A stretch of 64,000 bases of DNA from Paenibacillus flagellatus (lineage in GTDB: Bacteria; Bacillota; Bacilli; Paenibacillales; NBRC-103111): contig NZ_QJVJ01000005.1 in the NCBI RefSeq assembly GCF_003217775.1, positions 124,001-188,000 on the forward strand, written 5' to 3'. The position numbers were made by a program, and so were the translations under genes. A model generated the notes under the pieces. The model was not told where the DNA came from, ran no database searches, and saw only the letters and a program-made list of their open reading frames with translations. Numbering within the stretch: position 1 is the stretch's first letter; the number at the start of each line of letters is the position of its first letter. Below, in pieces: positions 25,019-34,767 of the stretch.

Positions 25019-27166
25019 TCAGTTCCGTCCTCCCGTACTCGTGTTCGAACCGCCGGAGGAACCGGAGGTCGTCTGCGCGCCTCCGGTTCCGGTATTGGCC
25101 TTGGTGTCGCCCGTCGTGCCGCCGGTGCTCGTCCCCGTACTCGTGCCGGTCCCGGTGCCGGTGCCGGGCTTTTGGCCGCCCGGCTGCTGCGTGCCGCCTC
25201 CCGGAGCGGTCGTGCCGCCGCCGGTGCCCGGGTTCGTCGTCGTTTTGCCCGCATACGGCACCGTGTCGATGTCGACCCGGTTCCCGTCGCGGTAATACGC
25301 TACCGAGCCGTCCTTGTCCGGCGACAGCACGAGCTGCACGTCGAACGTTTGGGTATCGGTAATTTTGCGCGGCGAGCCCCATTCGATATTGTCGCCCCGC
25401 GCGTCGCTGTAGACGATCTTGATCGTGCTCTCCTTGCCCTTCTCCGCCGGCGACAGCACTTTGGACACCGTCACTTCCTTCGCGTTCGCCGGATAGCCGG
25501 AGCTGACGAATATTTTCACCTCTGCGCCCGGCGTCACCGGATCGTTAGGCTTGAACGGGAACTGGTCGAACACTTTGCCTTTCGGCTGCTTGAACGTCGG
25601 GGCCTGCTCGGTGACGACCTTCAGGTCGAACCGTTTGGCGAGCGCCTCCGCCTCGGCCTGCGTCTTGCCGATCAGCTCGGGCATCGACACCTGCTCCCGG
25701 CCTTTGCTGACGGACAGCTTGATCGCCACCGTCTTCGGATCGTATTCCTCTCCCGCGGCGGGCGTCTGCGCGACGACCGTGCCGGCCTCTTCCTCGGCGA
25801 ACACCTGTTCCTGCTTCAGCTGCGTTTCGGCGATGCCGAGGGTGGCGAGCTCCGCCTTCACGTCGGCCGGCTTTTTGCCTTTCCAATCCGGCATCTTCTT
25901 CTTCTCCGGACCGAGGCTGACGTACAGCGTCACCGTATTGTTGATCTTGAGCCGGATCGGCTCCGGATCTTGGCGGATGACGATGTCCTTCGCCACCTGC
26001 TCGTTCGTCTCCGTGACGATTTTGCTTTGCAGCTGCGCGTCCGCCAGCGCCTTCTCCGCTTCCTGCACCGTCTTGCCGACCAAGTTCGGGACGTCCGTCT
26101 CCGGCACTTCGACCATGCTTTTCACGTACCGGACGCCCAGGTACATCAGAAACAGCAGAAGCAGCGTGACAACCGTCCAGACGACCGGCTTCACCCACGC
26201 CTTTCTCTTGCGGCCTCCCGCTCCCGCCCGACCGTCGTCCTGCACCGGCTGAGCATACTGATCCCCGCGGATCGCCGGGACGACGCGCGTCTTTTCGTTG
26301 TCGTCGTAGTCGTCGGAGGCGAATACGATTTTCGATTCGTTCCGCCGGTCCGGCGTCAGGCACGTGTCGAGATCGAGCAGCATTTCCTTCGCGGACTGGT
26401 ACCGCTCCTGCGGATTTTTGCGCATCGATTTCATGATCAGGTTTTCGACGCTTTGCGGGATAAGCGGATTCACTTTCCGCGGCTCTTCGAAATCTTCCTG
26501 CAAATGCTTCAAGGCGACGCTGATCGGGCTTTCCCCGAGAAACGGCAGCCGGCCGGTCAGCATCTGGTACAGGACGATGCCGAGCGAATACAAGTCGGAC
26601 TGCGCGCCGGTCAACGTCCCTTTGGCGTGCTCCGGCGAGAAATAATGGACCGAGCCGACGACCGAGCCGGTCTGGGTTAGCTGCGTCGAGTCTGCGGCGC
26701 GGGCGATGCCGAAGTCGGTTACTTTGACGCGGCCGTTTTTGCCGATCAATATGTTGTGCGGTTTGATGTCGCGATGGATGATCTGGTTATGGTGCGCATG
26801 ATCGAGCGCGTCGCAAATTTGGCTCGCGATCCGGATCGATTCCTCGACGGGGAGCGGCGCACGCTCCTTGATCAAGTCGTTCAGCGTCTTGTTCTCGACG
26901 TATTCCATGACGATGTAATGCGTCTCGTCCTCTTGGCCGACGTCGTAGATGCTGACGACGTTCGGGTGCGACAACGACGCGGCCGCCTGGGCTTCCCGAC
27001 GGAACCGGCGGATGAACTCCTCGTCATGGACGTACTGCTGCCGCAGCACTTTGACGGCGACTTTCCGATTGAGTAAAATATCATGCCCTTTGTATACCAA
27101 CGCCATTCCGCCGCCGCCGATCCGCTCGAGAATCTCGTAGCGCCCGCCCAACACTTGGCCGATCAT
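25019..27166 (-). CDS. prkC: PASTA-domain Ser/Thr protein kinase PrkC
   Basis: A 715-residue membrane kinase. The cytoplasmic kinase domain (residues 1-270) has the Gly loop IGGGGMALVYKG, Lys39, HRDIKPHN with Asp132, and DFGIARA. A membrane helix lies at 326-347. The outer part has three PASTA repeats (about 355-560) that in homologues bind muropeptides, an immunoglobulin-like segment, and a tail of about 75 residues made almost only of Gly, Thr, Ser, Pro and Gln. That tail is unusual and may thread through the wall. It overlaps the phosphatase prpC as ATGA. It signals germination and growth state in related bacteria. Confidence 0.96.
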   Translation of the reverse strand: MIGQVLGGRYEILERIGGGGMALVYKGHDILLNRKVAVKVLRQQYVHDEEFIRRFRREAQAAASLSHPNVVSIYDVGQEDETHYIVMEYVENKTLNDLIKERAPLPVEESIRIASQICDALDHAHHNQIIHRDIKPHNILIGKNGRVKVTDFGIARAADSTQLTQTGSVVGSVHYFSPEHAKGTLTGAQSDLYSLGIVLYQMLTGRLPFLGESPISVALKHLQEDFEEPRKVNPLIPQSVENLIMKSMRKNPQERYQSAKEMLLDLDTCLTPDRRNESKIVFASDDYDDNEKTRVVPAIRGDQYAQPVQDDGRAGAGGRKRKAWVKPVVWTVVTLLLLFLMYLGVRYVKSMVEVPETDVPNLVGKTVQEAEKALADAQLQSKIVTETNEQVAKDIVIRQDPEPIRLKINNTVTLYVSLGPEKKKMPDWKGKKPADVKAELATLGIAETQLKQEQVFAEEEAGTVVAQTPAAGEEYDPKTVAIKLSVSKGREQVSMPELIGKTQAEAEALAKRFDLKVVTEQAPTFKQPKGKVFDQFPFKPNDPVTPGAEVKIFVSSGYPANAKEVTVSKVLSPAEKGKESTIKIVYSDARGDNIEWGSPRKITDTQTFDVQLVLSPDKDGSVAYYRDGNRVDIDTVPYAGKTTTNPGTGGGTTAPGGGTQQPGGQKPGTGTGTGTSTGTSTGGTTGDTKANTGTGGAQTTSGSSGGSNTSTGGRN

Positions 27167-27945
27167 GCGTCATCCCCCCTTTCCGGATCGTTCGCGGCTT
27201 CCGCCCCGTCCGCCTCGTCGTTCGCGAGCAGCACGACCGTAATGTTGTCGCCGCCGCCCTCCTCGAGCGCCCGCTGGACGAGACGATCGACCTTCCACGA
27301 CAGCGCCCGGCGGTCCGCGACGATGGCGTACAGCTCCGGTTCGCCGACAAGACCGCTCAAGCCGTCGCTGCACAGCAGCAAATAGTCGCCCGGGCGCCAG
27401 CCGTTGTGGTAGACGTCGACCTCGACCTGCTTGTCGGTGCCGAGCGCCCGGGTGACGACGTTGCGAAGCGGATGCACGTTCGCCTCTTCGGGGGTAATTT
27501 GCCCGGATTTGATCAGCTCATTCACGAGCGAATGGTCCTCCGTCAGCTGGCGGATCGAGTCTCCCGAGACGAGGTAGGCGCGGCTGTCGCCGATATGGCC
27601 GATGACGATATCGTAGCGGGTGACGAGCGCGACGACGACCGTCGTGCCCATCCCCTGGTAGCGCGCCTGCTGCGAAGCGAATTCGAACACCTTGTCGTTG
27701 GCCGTCGAAATCGCCCTGCGCACGGCCTCCTTCCGTTCGTCCACCGTCATGTCCGTTTCGACGGAACGCATCTCGGTTTCCACCAGCTCGATCGCCATCT
27801 GGCTGGCGACTTCCCCCGCTTGGTGGCCTCCCATGCCGTCCGCGACGACGGCGAGCGTAAACCCGTTCCATTCGTCCCTTACGGCCGCCCGGTCTTCGTT
27901 GATCAACCGGACGAGCCCGGCATCCGTTCGATGCGCCGTTTGCAT
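27163..27945 (-). CDS. prpC: PP2C-type protein phosphatase PrpC
   Basis: A 260-residue metal-dependent Ser/Thr phosphatase that reverses PrkC phosphorylation. Metal-binding motifs are ADGMGGHQAGEVAS, GDSRAYL, LCSDGLSG and GGGDNITVVLL. The N-terminal RTDAGLVRLINEDRAAV is typical. GAGGGGAAC precedes the ATG, 12 bases after the rlmN stop. The pair with prkC is conserved across Firmicutes. Confidence 0.96.
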   Translation of the reverse strand: MQTAHRTDAGLVRLINEDRAAVRDEWNGFTLAVVADGMGGHQAGEVASQMAIELVETEMRSVETDMTVDERKEAVRRAISTANDKVFEFASQQARYQGMGTTVVVALVTRYDIVIGHIGDSRAYLVSGDSIRQLTEDHSLVNELIKSGQITPEEANVHPLRNVVTRALGTDKQVEVDVYHNGWRPGDYLLLCSDGLSGLVGEPELYAIVADRRALSWKVDRLVQRALEEGGGDNITVVLLANDEADGAEAANDPERGDDA

Positions 27946-27957
27946 GTTCCCCTCACC

Positions 27958-29067
27958 TCACTGTGACTCCAAGTGCTTCGCGCGCAGCTGTCCGCACGCG
28001 GCGGCGATGTCGCTGCCGTGCTCGCGGCGAATCGTCGCCGGGATGTTGTGCTTTTCCAGGATGCGCTGGAAGGCGAATATATCGTCCCGCTCCGTCCGCT
28101 TGTAGTCCCGCTCCAGCACGAAGTTGACCGGGATCAGGTTGACGTGGCAAAGCGGCAGCATGTCCTTCAGCACCTCGGCGAGCTCCTCCGCGTGCTCCTT
28201 CTTGTCGTTGACGCCGCCCATGAGGGCGTATTCGAACGTGATGCGGCGGCCGGTCGTGCGCAAATAATATTTGCACGCCTCGATAAGCTCCGCAAACGGA
28301 TAACGCCGGTTGACCGGCATCAGCCTCGAGCGGAGCTCGTCGTTCGGGGCGTGGATCGAGATCGCCAAATTGATCTGCATGTTCTCGTCCGCGAACCGGT
28401 ATATGTTCGGCACGATGCCGCTCGTGGACACGGTAATGTGGCGCGCGCCGATGTTGAGCCCTTTCTCGTGGTTCATCAGCTTCAAAAACTTGAGCATCGC
28501 ATCGTAGTTCTCGAACGGCTCGCCGATCCCCATGATGACGATGCTGCTGACGCGCTCCCCCGTCGCATCGAGCAGGCGCTGCGCCTGAACGACCTGGGCG
28601 ACGATCTCGCCCGCGGACAGGTTGCGCTTCAGCCCGCCGAGCGTGGAGGCGCAAAACGTGCAGCCGATCCGGCAGCCGACCTGCGTCGTGACGCAGACGC
28701 TGTTGCCGTAGTTGTGCTTCATGATGACCGTTTCGATCGCGTTTTTGTCGGCCAGCTCGAACAGAAACTTGACGGTGCCGTCCTTCGACTGCTGGCGGGC
28801 GATTTCGGTCAGCGAGACGAATTCGAACGAAGCGGTCAGCTTCTCGCGCAGCGGCTTGGACAAGTTCGACATCTCCTCGAACGAGCCGACCCGCTTCACG
28901 TACAGCCAGTCGAAAATTTGTCCCGCGCGAAACGCCGCTTCGCCGTTCCGCTTCAACCAATCCTGCCATTCTTCAAGCGAAAGGTCGTAAGCGGACAGCT
29001 TGTCGGGAATATGGGGTTCCAAAGGTTTGAGCGGTTTCAAAGGCTTCAAAGGTTCCAGCAAAAGCAT
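27958..29067 (-). CDS. rlmN: 23S rRNA/tRNA adenine C2 methyltransferase RlmN
   Basis: A radical SAM enzyme, 369 residues if the ATG at 29067 is used. The cluster motif is Cys132, Cys136 and Cys139 ([10 protein letters not shown]), the SAM motif is [13 protein letters not shown], and the methyl-carrier Cys near the C-terminus is in AAACGQL. It methylates A2503 of 23S rRNA and A37 of some tRNAs. The first 18 residues are a repeat of Leu-Lys-Pro units not usual in RlmN, and the upstream GGGTAGGG touches the ATG, so translation may begin at a TTG within the next codons. Confidence 0.94.
   Translation of the reverse strand: MLLLEPLKPLKPLKPLEPHIPDKLSAYDLSLEEWQDWLKRNGEAAFRAGQIFDWLYVKRVGSFEEMSNLSKPLREKLTASFEFVSLTEIARQQSKDGTVKFLFELADKNAIETVIMKHNYGNSVCVTTQVGCRIGCTFCASTLGGLKRNLSAGEIVAQVVQAQRLLDATGERVSSIVIMGIGEPFENYDAMLKFLKLMNHEKGLNIGARHITVSTSGIVPNIYRFADENMQINLAISIHAPNDELRSRLMPVNRRYPFAELIEACKYYLRTTGRRITFEYALMGGVNDKKEHAEELAEVLKDMLPLCHVNLIPVNFVLERDYKRTERDDIFAFQRILEKHNIPATIRREHGSDIAAACGQLRAKHLESQ
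29015..29056 (-). repeat. 9-base tandem repeat at the 5' end of rlmN
   Basis: About four and a half degenerate copies of CCTTTGAAG encode Leu-Lys-Pro/Leu-Glu-Pro units at the start of RlmN. It looks like a short repeat expansion within the coding sequence; each unit is three codons, so copy number changes keep the frame. Confidence 0.65.
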
Positions 29068-29114
29068 CCCTACCCGTTACTTCGTATAGTCAGTCGCGTA
29101 TGGCTATCTTACAT

Positions 29115-29143
29115 AGTGTAGCATAACCGGGCACGCTTCAAAA
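29115..29143 (-). promoter_or_regulatory. Probable promoter of rlmN-prpC-prkC-rsgA-rpe
   Basis: In the 96-base gap after rsmB the minus strand has TTTTGA (29143-29138), 17 bases, and TACACT (29120-29115) preceded by TGC (extended -10). It gives a leader of about 40 bases. Confidence 0.55.
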
Positions 29144-29163
29144 GTTTCGCGGCGGACCGGACG

Positions 29164-30693
29164 TCAATGCCGTTCGGATTTGCGGCGCAGCCTCGCGATG
29201 AAAAATCCGTCCGACCCGAACCGGTGCGGCAAAATCGTAACCGCCCCGCTCGCGCCGACGACGTCTTTCGGCAGCCGGTCGAGAAGCTCCACGGGCGGCA
29301 TGTCCGGCTCGAACGCCGGATGGTCGCGCAAAAACGACTCGACGACCCGTTCGTTCTCTTCCTCGGCGATCGTGCATGTGCTGTATACGAGGACGCCGCC
29401 GGGGGCGAGCAGGCCGGCGACGCCGGCGAGAAGCTCGCGCTGCAGGGCCGCGATTTCGGCGACGTCCTCCGGCCGCTTCGCCCACTTGATGTCCGGCTTG
29501 CGGCGAATGACGCCGAGTCCCGAGCACGGCGCGTCCAGCAGGATGCGGTCGAACGCCGCGCCGCCGCCGAACGTCTCGGCGAGCTTCCGCGCGTCGATCG
29601 TCCGCGTCTCGACGGAGCGGAGACCGAGCCGCTTCGCCTGCTCCTCGATCAGCGCCCGCTTGTGCTCGTGAATGTCGCAGGCGACGATGCGCCCCGTGTC
29701 GTTCATCCGCTCGGCCATGTGCGCCGTCTTGCCTCCCGGCGCGGCGCAGCAGTCGAGCACGGACATGCCGGGACGCGCGTCGACCATTTCGGCGACGAGC
29801 ATCGAGCTTTCGTCCTGCACCGACAGCTCGCCGCCGGCGTACCACGGCGTCAGCGCCATGTTGCCTCCGCCGGCGACGATGACACCCGCGCCGGAAAGCG
29901 CCGACGGCCGCGCCTCGCAGCCGGCGGAGGCGAGACGCTCGAGCAGCTCGTCGCGCGACAGCTTGAGCGCATTGACGCGGACGCTTGTATGCGGCGGCTC
30001 GTTGTTCGACCGGCATACGGACTCCGCCGTCTCCTCGCCGAAGCGGCGAATCCAATCGGCGACGAGCCACTCCGGGTGCGAATGCTCGAGCGCAATGCGG
30101 GAGACGGCGGGGAGCCCGGCCGGTACAGTGAGCTCGCTCTTGCGGCGGATGACGTTGCGCAGCACGCCGTTCACCATGCCGGATATGCCGGCGTGGCCTT
30201 TCCGCTTGGCGATGTTGACCGCTTCGTTGACGGCGGCGTGCTCCGGAATCCGGTCGAGGTTATGCAGCTGGTAGAAGCTGAGACGGAGCAAGTTTCGTAC
30301 CCAGGGCTCGAGCTTCGCGACGCCTTTGGCGACGAACCGGTCGAGGAAATAATCGATCGTGTTGCGCCGTTGGATCGTCCCGTAGACGAGCTCGGTCGCA
30401 AGCGCCGCATCCGGCTTGTCGGGCCGGCTTCTCTGCAGCGCCTGGTTCAGCAGCAGGTTGCTGTAAGCGCCCTCGGTCTCGACGCGCGTCAGCACGTCGA
30501 GCGCAAGCTCGCGGGCGGTCGGCGGCCTGCGGTTGTCTTTGCCGGCCGGGGCCGACTTCGCGGCGCCGGGGCGCGGCTTGCCCGTTCCGGCGGGGGCTTG
30601 ACCTTTCCGGCCGGCGGGCTGCGATTGGGCAAAGTTCGGTTTCGGCTTCGGCTTCCCGGCAGGCTTCGACGTTCGATTGTCGGTCGGCTTCAC
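29164..30693 (-). CDS. rsmB: 16S rRNA m5C967 methyltransferase RsmB
   Basis: A 509-residue protein. A NusB-like N-terminal domain (ARELALDVLTRVETEGAYSN) is followed by the methyltransferase with SAM motif VLDCCAAPGGKTAHMAERM, DAPCSGLGVIRRKPDIKWAK (motif IV Cys) and VYSTCTIAEEENE (catalytic Cys). The start is GTG at 30693, overlapping the fmt stop as GTGA. The first 60 residues are a Lys/Pro/Ala/Gly-rich, probably disordered extension absent from shorter homologues of about 445 residues; it may bind RNA. Confidence 0.95.
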   Translation of the reverse strand: MKPTDNRTSKPAGKPKPKPNFAQSQPAGRKGQAPAGTGKPRPGAAKSAPAGKDNRRPPTARELALDVLTRVETEGAYSNLLLNQALQRSRPDKPDAALATELVYGTIQRRNTIDYFLDRFVAKGVAKLEPWVRNLLRLSFYQLHNLDRIPEHAAVNEAVNIAKRKGHAGISGMVNGVLRNVIRRKSELTVPAGLPAVSRIALEHSHPEWLVADWIRRFGEETAESVCRSNNEPPHTSVRVNALKLSRDELLERLASAGCEARPSALSGAGVIVAGGGNMALTPWYAGGELSVQDESSMLVAEMVDARPGMSVLDCCAAPGGKTAHMAERMNDTGRIVACDIHEHKRALIEEQAKRLGLRSVETRTIDARKLAETFGGGAAFDRILLDAPCSGLGVIRRKPDIKWAKRPEDVAEIAALQRELLAGVAGLLAPGGVLVYSTCTIAEEENERVVESFLRDHPAFEPDMPPVELLDRLPKDVVGASGAVTILPHRFGSDGFFIARLRRKSERH

Positions 30694-31643
30694 GTCGTCT
30701 CCGCCCCCAATATCGTGCCGGGCGCGATCGGCGCACCCCGTCTCAGCTCGGAGACGCTCATCGCCTTCTTGCCCGCCGGCTGGACGCGGGTCAGCCAAAT
30801 CGAGCCGTCGCCGGTCGCCACTTCGAGGCCGTCATCGGTCATTTGCAGGACGGTGCCGGGGGCGCGATCGGCGCCGGACGGGCTTCGCCCGGACGGCTTG
30901 CGGCTTTCCCATACCTTGAACACCTCGCCGTTCAGCAGCGTAAAGGCGCCGGGTACCGGGTTCAAGCCGCGTATATGGTTAAACAGCTCGGTCGACGTTT
31001 TCGTCCAATCGATCCGTTCCTGTTCGCGGGAAATATTCGGAGCGTAGGTCGCCTCGCCGTCGTTTTGCGGGACGGCCTCGATGCGGCCGGCCAGCAAATC
31101 GGGAAGCGTGCGGACGAGCAGGTCGGCCCCCGCCTCGCTCAGCTTGACGAACAGCGTGCCCGTCGTGTCGTCGTCGAGTATCGGAAGCTCCGTCCGGCTG
31201 ATCATGTCGCCGGTATCGAGCCCCTCGGCCATGTACATGATCGTGACGCCGGTCGTCGGCTCGCCGTGCATGACGGCATGATGAATCGGCGCGCCCCCCC
31301 GGTACTTCGGCAGCAAGGAGGCGTGCACGTTGATGCAGCCGTGCTTCGGCATCGACAGCACCGACTTGGGCAAAATTTGCCCGTAGGCGGCGGTGACGAT
31401 CAAATCCGGCCGCAAGGCGCGGATTTCCTCGACGGCGGCCGGATCTCGCAGCTTGAGCGGCTGCAGCACCGGGATGCCGTGCGCGAGCGCCTCGGCTTTG
31501 ACCGGCGTCGGCGCCAGCTCGCGCTTCCGTCCTTTCGGCCGATCCGGCTGCGACACGACGGCGACGACGTTGTACCCTTCGCGAATAAGGGCTTTAAGGG
31601 AAGGAACGGCAAAATCGGGCGTTCCCATGAAAACGACGTTCAT
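30690..31643 (-). CDS. fmt: Methionyl-tRNA formyltransferase
   Basis: A 317-residue enzyme that formylates initiator Met-tRNA. It has FMGTPDFAVPSLKAL at the start, QPDRPKGRKRELAPTPVK, the catalytic NVHASLLPKYRGGAPIHHAV (Asn, His) with GVTIMYMAEGLDTGDM (Asp), and the C-terminal OB domain. It is four bases after def, the functional partner that removes the formyl group. Confidence 0.97.
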   Translation of the reverse strand: MNVVFMGTPDFAVPSLKALIREGYNVVAVVSQPDRPKGRKRELAPTPVKAEALAHGIPVLQPLKLRDPAAVEEIRALRPDLIVTAAYGQILPKSVLSMPKHGCINVHASLLPKYRGGAPIHHAVMHGEPTTGVTIMYMAEGLDTGDMISRTELPILDDDTTGTLFVKLSEAGADLLVRTLPDLLAGRIEAVPQNDGEATYAPNISREQERIDWTKTSTELFNHIRGLNPVPGAFTLLNGEVFKVWESRKPSGRSPSGADRAPGTVLQMTDDGLEVATGDGSIWLTRVQPAGKKAMSVSELRRGAPIAPGTILGAETT

Positions 31644-31647
31644 GTCT

Positions 31648-32133
31648 TCACTCCTCGCCCTTCTTTTGCCGTTCCTCTTCGCGGTATACGCTTTGCGCCA
31701 AATCGGTAAACAGCACGCCGTTCAAATGATCGACCTCGTGCTGAAACGCGCGGGCGAGCAGCTCCGAGCCGGTGATGACGATCTCGTCGCCGTTGCGGTC
31801 GAGCCCTTTCACCGTTACCGTCATCGCCCGGTTGACGTCGCCGCGCAGTCCCGGAATGCTCAAGCAGCCTTCCGGTCCGAGCTGCTCGCCTTCCTTGCTG
31901 ACGATTTCCGGATTGATCATCTCGATCAGCCCGTTTTCGTCCCCGACGTCGACGACGATGACCCGCTTCAAAATGCCGATCTGCGGGGCGGCCAGTCCGA
32001 CGCCCTCGGCGTCGTACATCGTGTCCGCCATATCGTCGAGCAGCTTGTGAATGTTGGGGGTTATTTTCGGAACCGGCTTCGCCTTCTCGCGCAGCACCGG
32101 ATCCGGTTCTTTTACGATAATCCGAATGGCCAT
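31648..32133 (-). CDS. def: Peptide deformylase
   Basis: A 161-residue metal enzyme removing the formyl group from new proteins. The three motifs are [21 protein letters not shown] (metal Cys) and [12 protein letters not shown] (two metal His and catalytic Glu). It is a type 1 enzyme by length, without the insertions of type 2. It lies between priA and fmt in conserved order. Confidence 0.97.
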   Translation of the reverse strand: MAIRIIVKEPDPVLREKAKPVPKITPNIHKLLDDMADTMYDAEGVGLAAPQIGILKRVIVVDVGDENGLIEMINPEIVSKEGEQLGPEGCLSIPGLRGDVNRAMTVTVKGLDRNGDEIVITGSELLARAFQHEVDHLNGVLFTDLAQSVYREEERQKKGEE

Positions 32134-32175
32134 ATGGAATCGCCCTACCTTTCCGCTTTCCGTCTCGTTGCCTCG

Positions 32176-34767
32176 TTACATGAGCACTTGCGGGTTGACG
32201 TCGATCGAAATGTGCAGCTTCTCCTGGCGTACCGTTTCGTCGAAAGCGGCCGCCGTTTCGGTCAGCATGCCGGAGACGTCGACATCCCCCCGATATTTTA
32301 CCATGCATTGGAACCGATATCTATCCTTGATTCGCGGGATCGGCGACGCCACGGGGCCGTACACCTCGAAATAACGGTCTTCCGCTCCGGCACCGGAAAC
32401 GCTGTCGAACTCCGTCCGCATCCGCTGCCACTTCTCCTTGAGCCGGGTCGCGAACGACTCGGCGGCGCGGACGACCATCGCCACCTGCTCGTGCGAGAAC
32501 GTGACGAGGACGAGCTCGCAGTACGGCGGATAGCCCCGCTGCCTGCGGCTGTCCAGCTCGGTTGCGATAAACGCCCCGTAGTCGTGGCGGCTCGCATGCT
32601 CGATGCTGTAATGGTCCGGCGTGTACGTCTGGATGAACACTTCGCCGGGCAACCGGTGGCGCCCCGCCCTTCCCGCCACCTGCGTCAGCAGCTGGAACGT
32701 TTTCTCGGCGGCGCGGAAATCCGGCAGGTGCAGCACCGTATCCGCGGCGATGACGCCGACGAGCGTAACGTCGGGGAAATCGAGCCCTTTCGCCACCATC
32801 TGCGTGCCGAGCAGCACGTCGCCCTGCTTGTTGCGGAACTTCGTCAGCAGCCGCTCATGCGCACCCTTCTCCGACGTCGTGTCGACGTCCATCCGGATGA
32901 CGCGGATGCCCGGGAACAGCTTGCCGAGCTCCTCCTCGACGCGCTGGGTGCCCGTGCCGAAGAAGCGGATATGCTCGCTGTCGCAGCTCGGGCACGTCTT
33001 CGGCTCCGGCTGCGTCAAGCCGCAATAATGGCAGCGCATCGTCCGGGACACCTGATGGTACGTCAACGAAATGTCGCAGTGCGGACATTGGACGACGTAG
33101 CCGCAGGACCGGCACATGACGAACGTCGAATAGCCTCTCCGGTTGAGCAGCAGCACGGTCTGTTCTTTCTTGTGTAACCGTTCTTCGATCGCTTTATACA
33201 GCCCGCGGCTGAACATCGACCGGTTGCCCGCCTTCAGCTCCTCGCGCAGGTCGACGATGCGGACGGCCGGCAGCGGACGGCCTTCGACGCGGTCCGCCAT
33301 CGTCAGCAGCCGGTACGGCGCGCCACGGCCCGACGTGCGCGCGAAGCTTTCGAGCGACGGCGTCGCCGAGCCGAGCACGACGACGGCGCCGTGACGGGCC
33401 GCCCGCTGCACCGCTACTTCCCGGGCGTGATACTTCGGGCTTTCCTCCTGCTTGTATGACGATTCGTGCTCTTCGTCGATAATAATGAGGCCGAGCTTCG
33501 TGAACGGCGCGAACACGGCCGATCGGGCGCCGATAACGACGCTGACCCGCTTCAAGCCGATTTTGCGCCATTCGTCGTACCGCTCTCCCTGCGACAGCCG
33601 GCTGTGCATGACGGCGACGGCGTCGCCGAACCGGCTTTTGAACCGCTCGACCATTTGCGGGGTCAGCGAAATTTCCGGGACGAGCACGATCGCTTCCCGG
33701 CCTTGGTCGAGACATTGCTGGATCGACTGCAAATATACTTCCGTCTTGCCGCTGCCCGTGACGCCGTGCAGCAAAAACACGTCGTGCCGCTCGGCGCCGA
33801 GCGCATCCGAAATGGCCGCGAACGCGCCGCGCTGCTGCTCGGTCAACGGAAGCGGCTCCGTCCGCGCGAACGAACGTCCCGCATACGGATCGCGGAACAC
33901 TTCGCGCTCGCGGATCGTGAGCCAGCCTTTGTCGGCCAGCGCCTTGACCGTCCCCGCCCCGACGTTCAGCTTGTCCGTCAGCTCCGCGAGCGGTACCGGG
34001 GACGGATGGGCGGCGAAATGGAGCAGCAGCTCCTTTTGCCGCTTCGCGCCGGCGGCGAGCTTGCCGCTTTCTTCGGTCAACGTGCGCGGGTCGGCGGCCG
34101 GCTCGACGTACAGCACTTTTTTCGCGTTCAGCCGGTCTTTGACCGTCTGCACTTCGACGAGGACGCCGCGCTCGAGCATCCGCTTCAGCAGCGGTCCCGC
34201 GGCGGGAAACCGGCGCAGCATCGCGTCCATCGGCACCGTCCCTTTTTGCCGGACGAACGCCGTAATCTCGTCCTCCTCGGGGCTTCCCGCGAGGAGCAGC
34301 GCTTGCCCTTCCGGCGGCGGCGCCGAATGCCCGTCCGCCTCCTCGGCGACCGCGACGTATTTTTCGTACTTCGCCTTGAGCGCCCCCGGAATCATCGCTT
34401 GCAAGGCGGTAATTTCGTGGCAGACGTACGTCCGGCTCATCCAGCGGGCCAAGTCGACGAGCTCCGGATTGAGCGGCGGCACGAGATCGAGCACCTGCTC
34501 GATCGGCTTCAGCTTGCGCGGGTCCATGCCGGTCGATTCGGACAGCCCGACGACGAACCCCTGCAGCGTCCTCGGCCCGAACGGTACGCCGACCCGGCTG
34601 CCGACGCCGACCCACGCCTCCAGCTCCGGCGGCACGATGTAGTCGAACGGCCGGTTCGTCTGCTTCGCCGGCACGTCCACGATCACCTGCGCGTACCGGC
34701 GCCCCGGCTCGGGGCCGTCCAGCGGCAGCAGCGTCTCGTCGTACAGCGCGGATTCGCGGCCCGCCAT
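32176..34767 (-). CDS. priA: Primosomal protein N' (PriA helicase)
   Basis: An 863-residue replication-restart helicase. Residues 1-110 form the 3'-DNA-binding domain (AQVIVDVPAKQTNRPFDYIV); then a winged helix, the helicase with Walker A LLHGVTGSGKTEVYLQSI and DEEHESSYKQ, and between helicase halves the two-zinc cluster CRSCGYVVQCPHCDISLTYH and CHYCGLTQPEPKTCPSC. An insert near residue 140-165 is longer than in many homologues. The start overlaps the coaBC stop as TAATG. Confidence 0.97.
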   Translation of the reverse strand: MAGRESALYDETLLPLDGPEPGRRYAQVIVDVPAKQTNRPFDYIVPPELEAWVGVGSRVGVPFGPRTLQGFVVGLSESTGMDPRKLKPIEQVLDLVPPLNPELVDLARWMSRTYVCHEITALQAMIPGALKAKYEKYVAVAEEADGHSAPPPEGQALLLAGSPEEDEITAFVRQKGTVPMDAMLRRFPAAGPLLKRMLERGVLVEVQTVKDRLNAKKVLYVEPAADPRTLTEESGKLAAGAKRQKELLLHFAAHPSPVPLAELTDKLNVGAGTVKALADKGWLTIREREVFRDPYAGRSFARTEPLPLTEQQRGAFAAISDALGAERHDVFLLHGVTGSGKTEVYLQSIQQCLDQGREAIVLVPEISLTPQMVERFKSRFGDAVAVMHSRLSQGERYDEWRKIGLKRVSVVIGARSAVFAPFTKLGLIIIDEEHESSYKQEESPKYHAREVAVQRAARHGAVVVLGSATPSLESFARTSGRGAPYRLLTMADRVEGRPLPAVRIVDLREELKAGNRSMFSRGLYKAIEERLHKKEQTVLLLNRRGYSTFVMCRSCGYVVQCPHCDISLTYHQVSRTMRCHYCGLTQPEPKTCPSCDSEHIRFFGTGTQRVEEELGKLFPGIRVIRMDVDTTSEKGAHERLLTKFRNKQGDVLLGTQMVAKGLDFPDVTLVGVIAADTVLHLPDFRAAEKTFQLLTQVAGRAGRHRLPGEVFIQTYTPDHYSIEHASRHDYGAFIATELDSRRQRGYPPYCELVLVTFSHEQVAMVVRAAESFATRLKEKWQRMRTEFDSVSGAGAEDRYFEVYGPVASPIPRIKDRYRFQCMVKYRGDVDVSGMLTETAAAFDETVRQEKLHISIDVNPQVLM

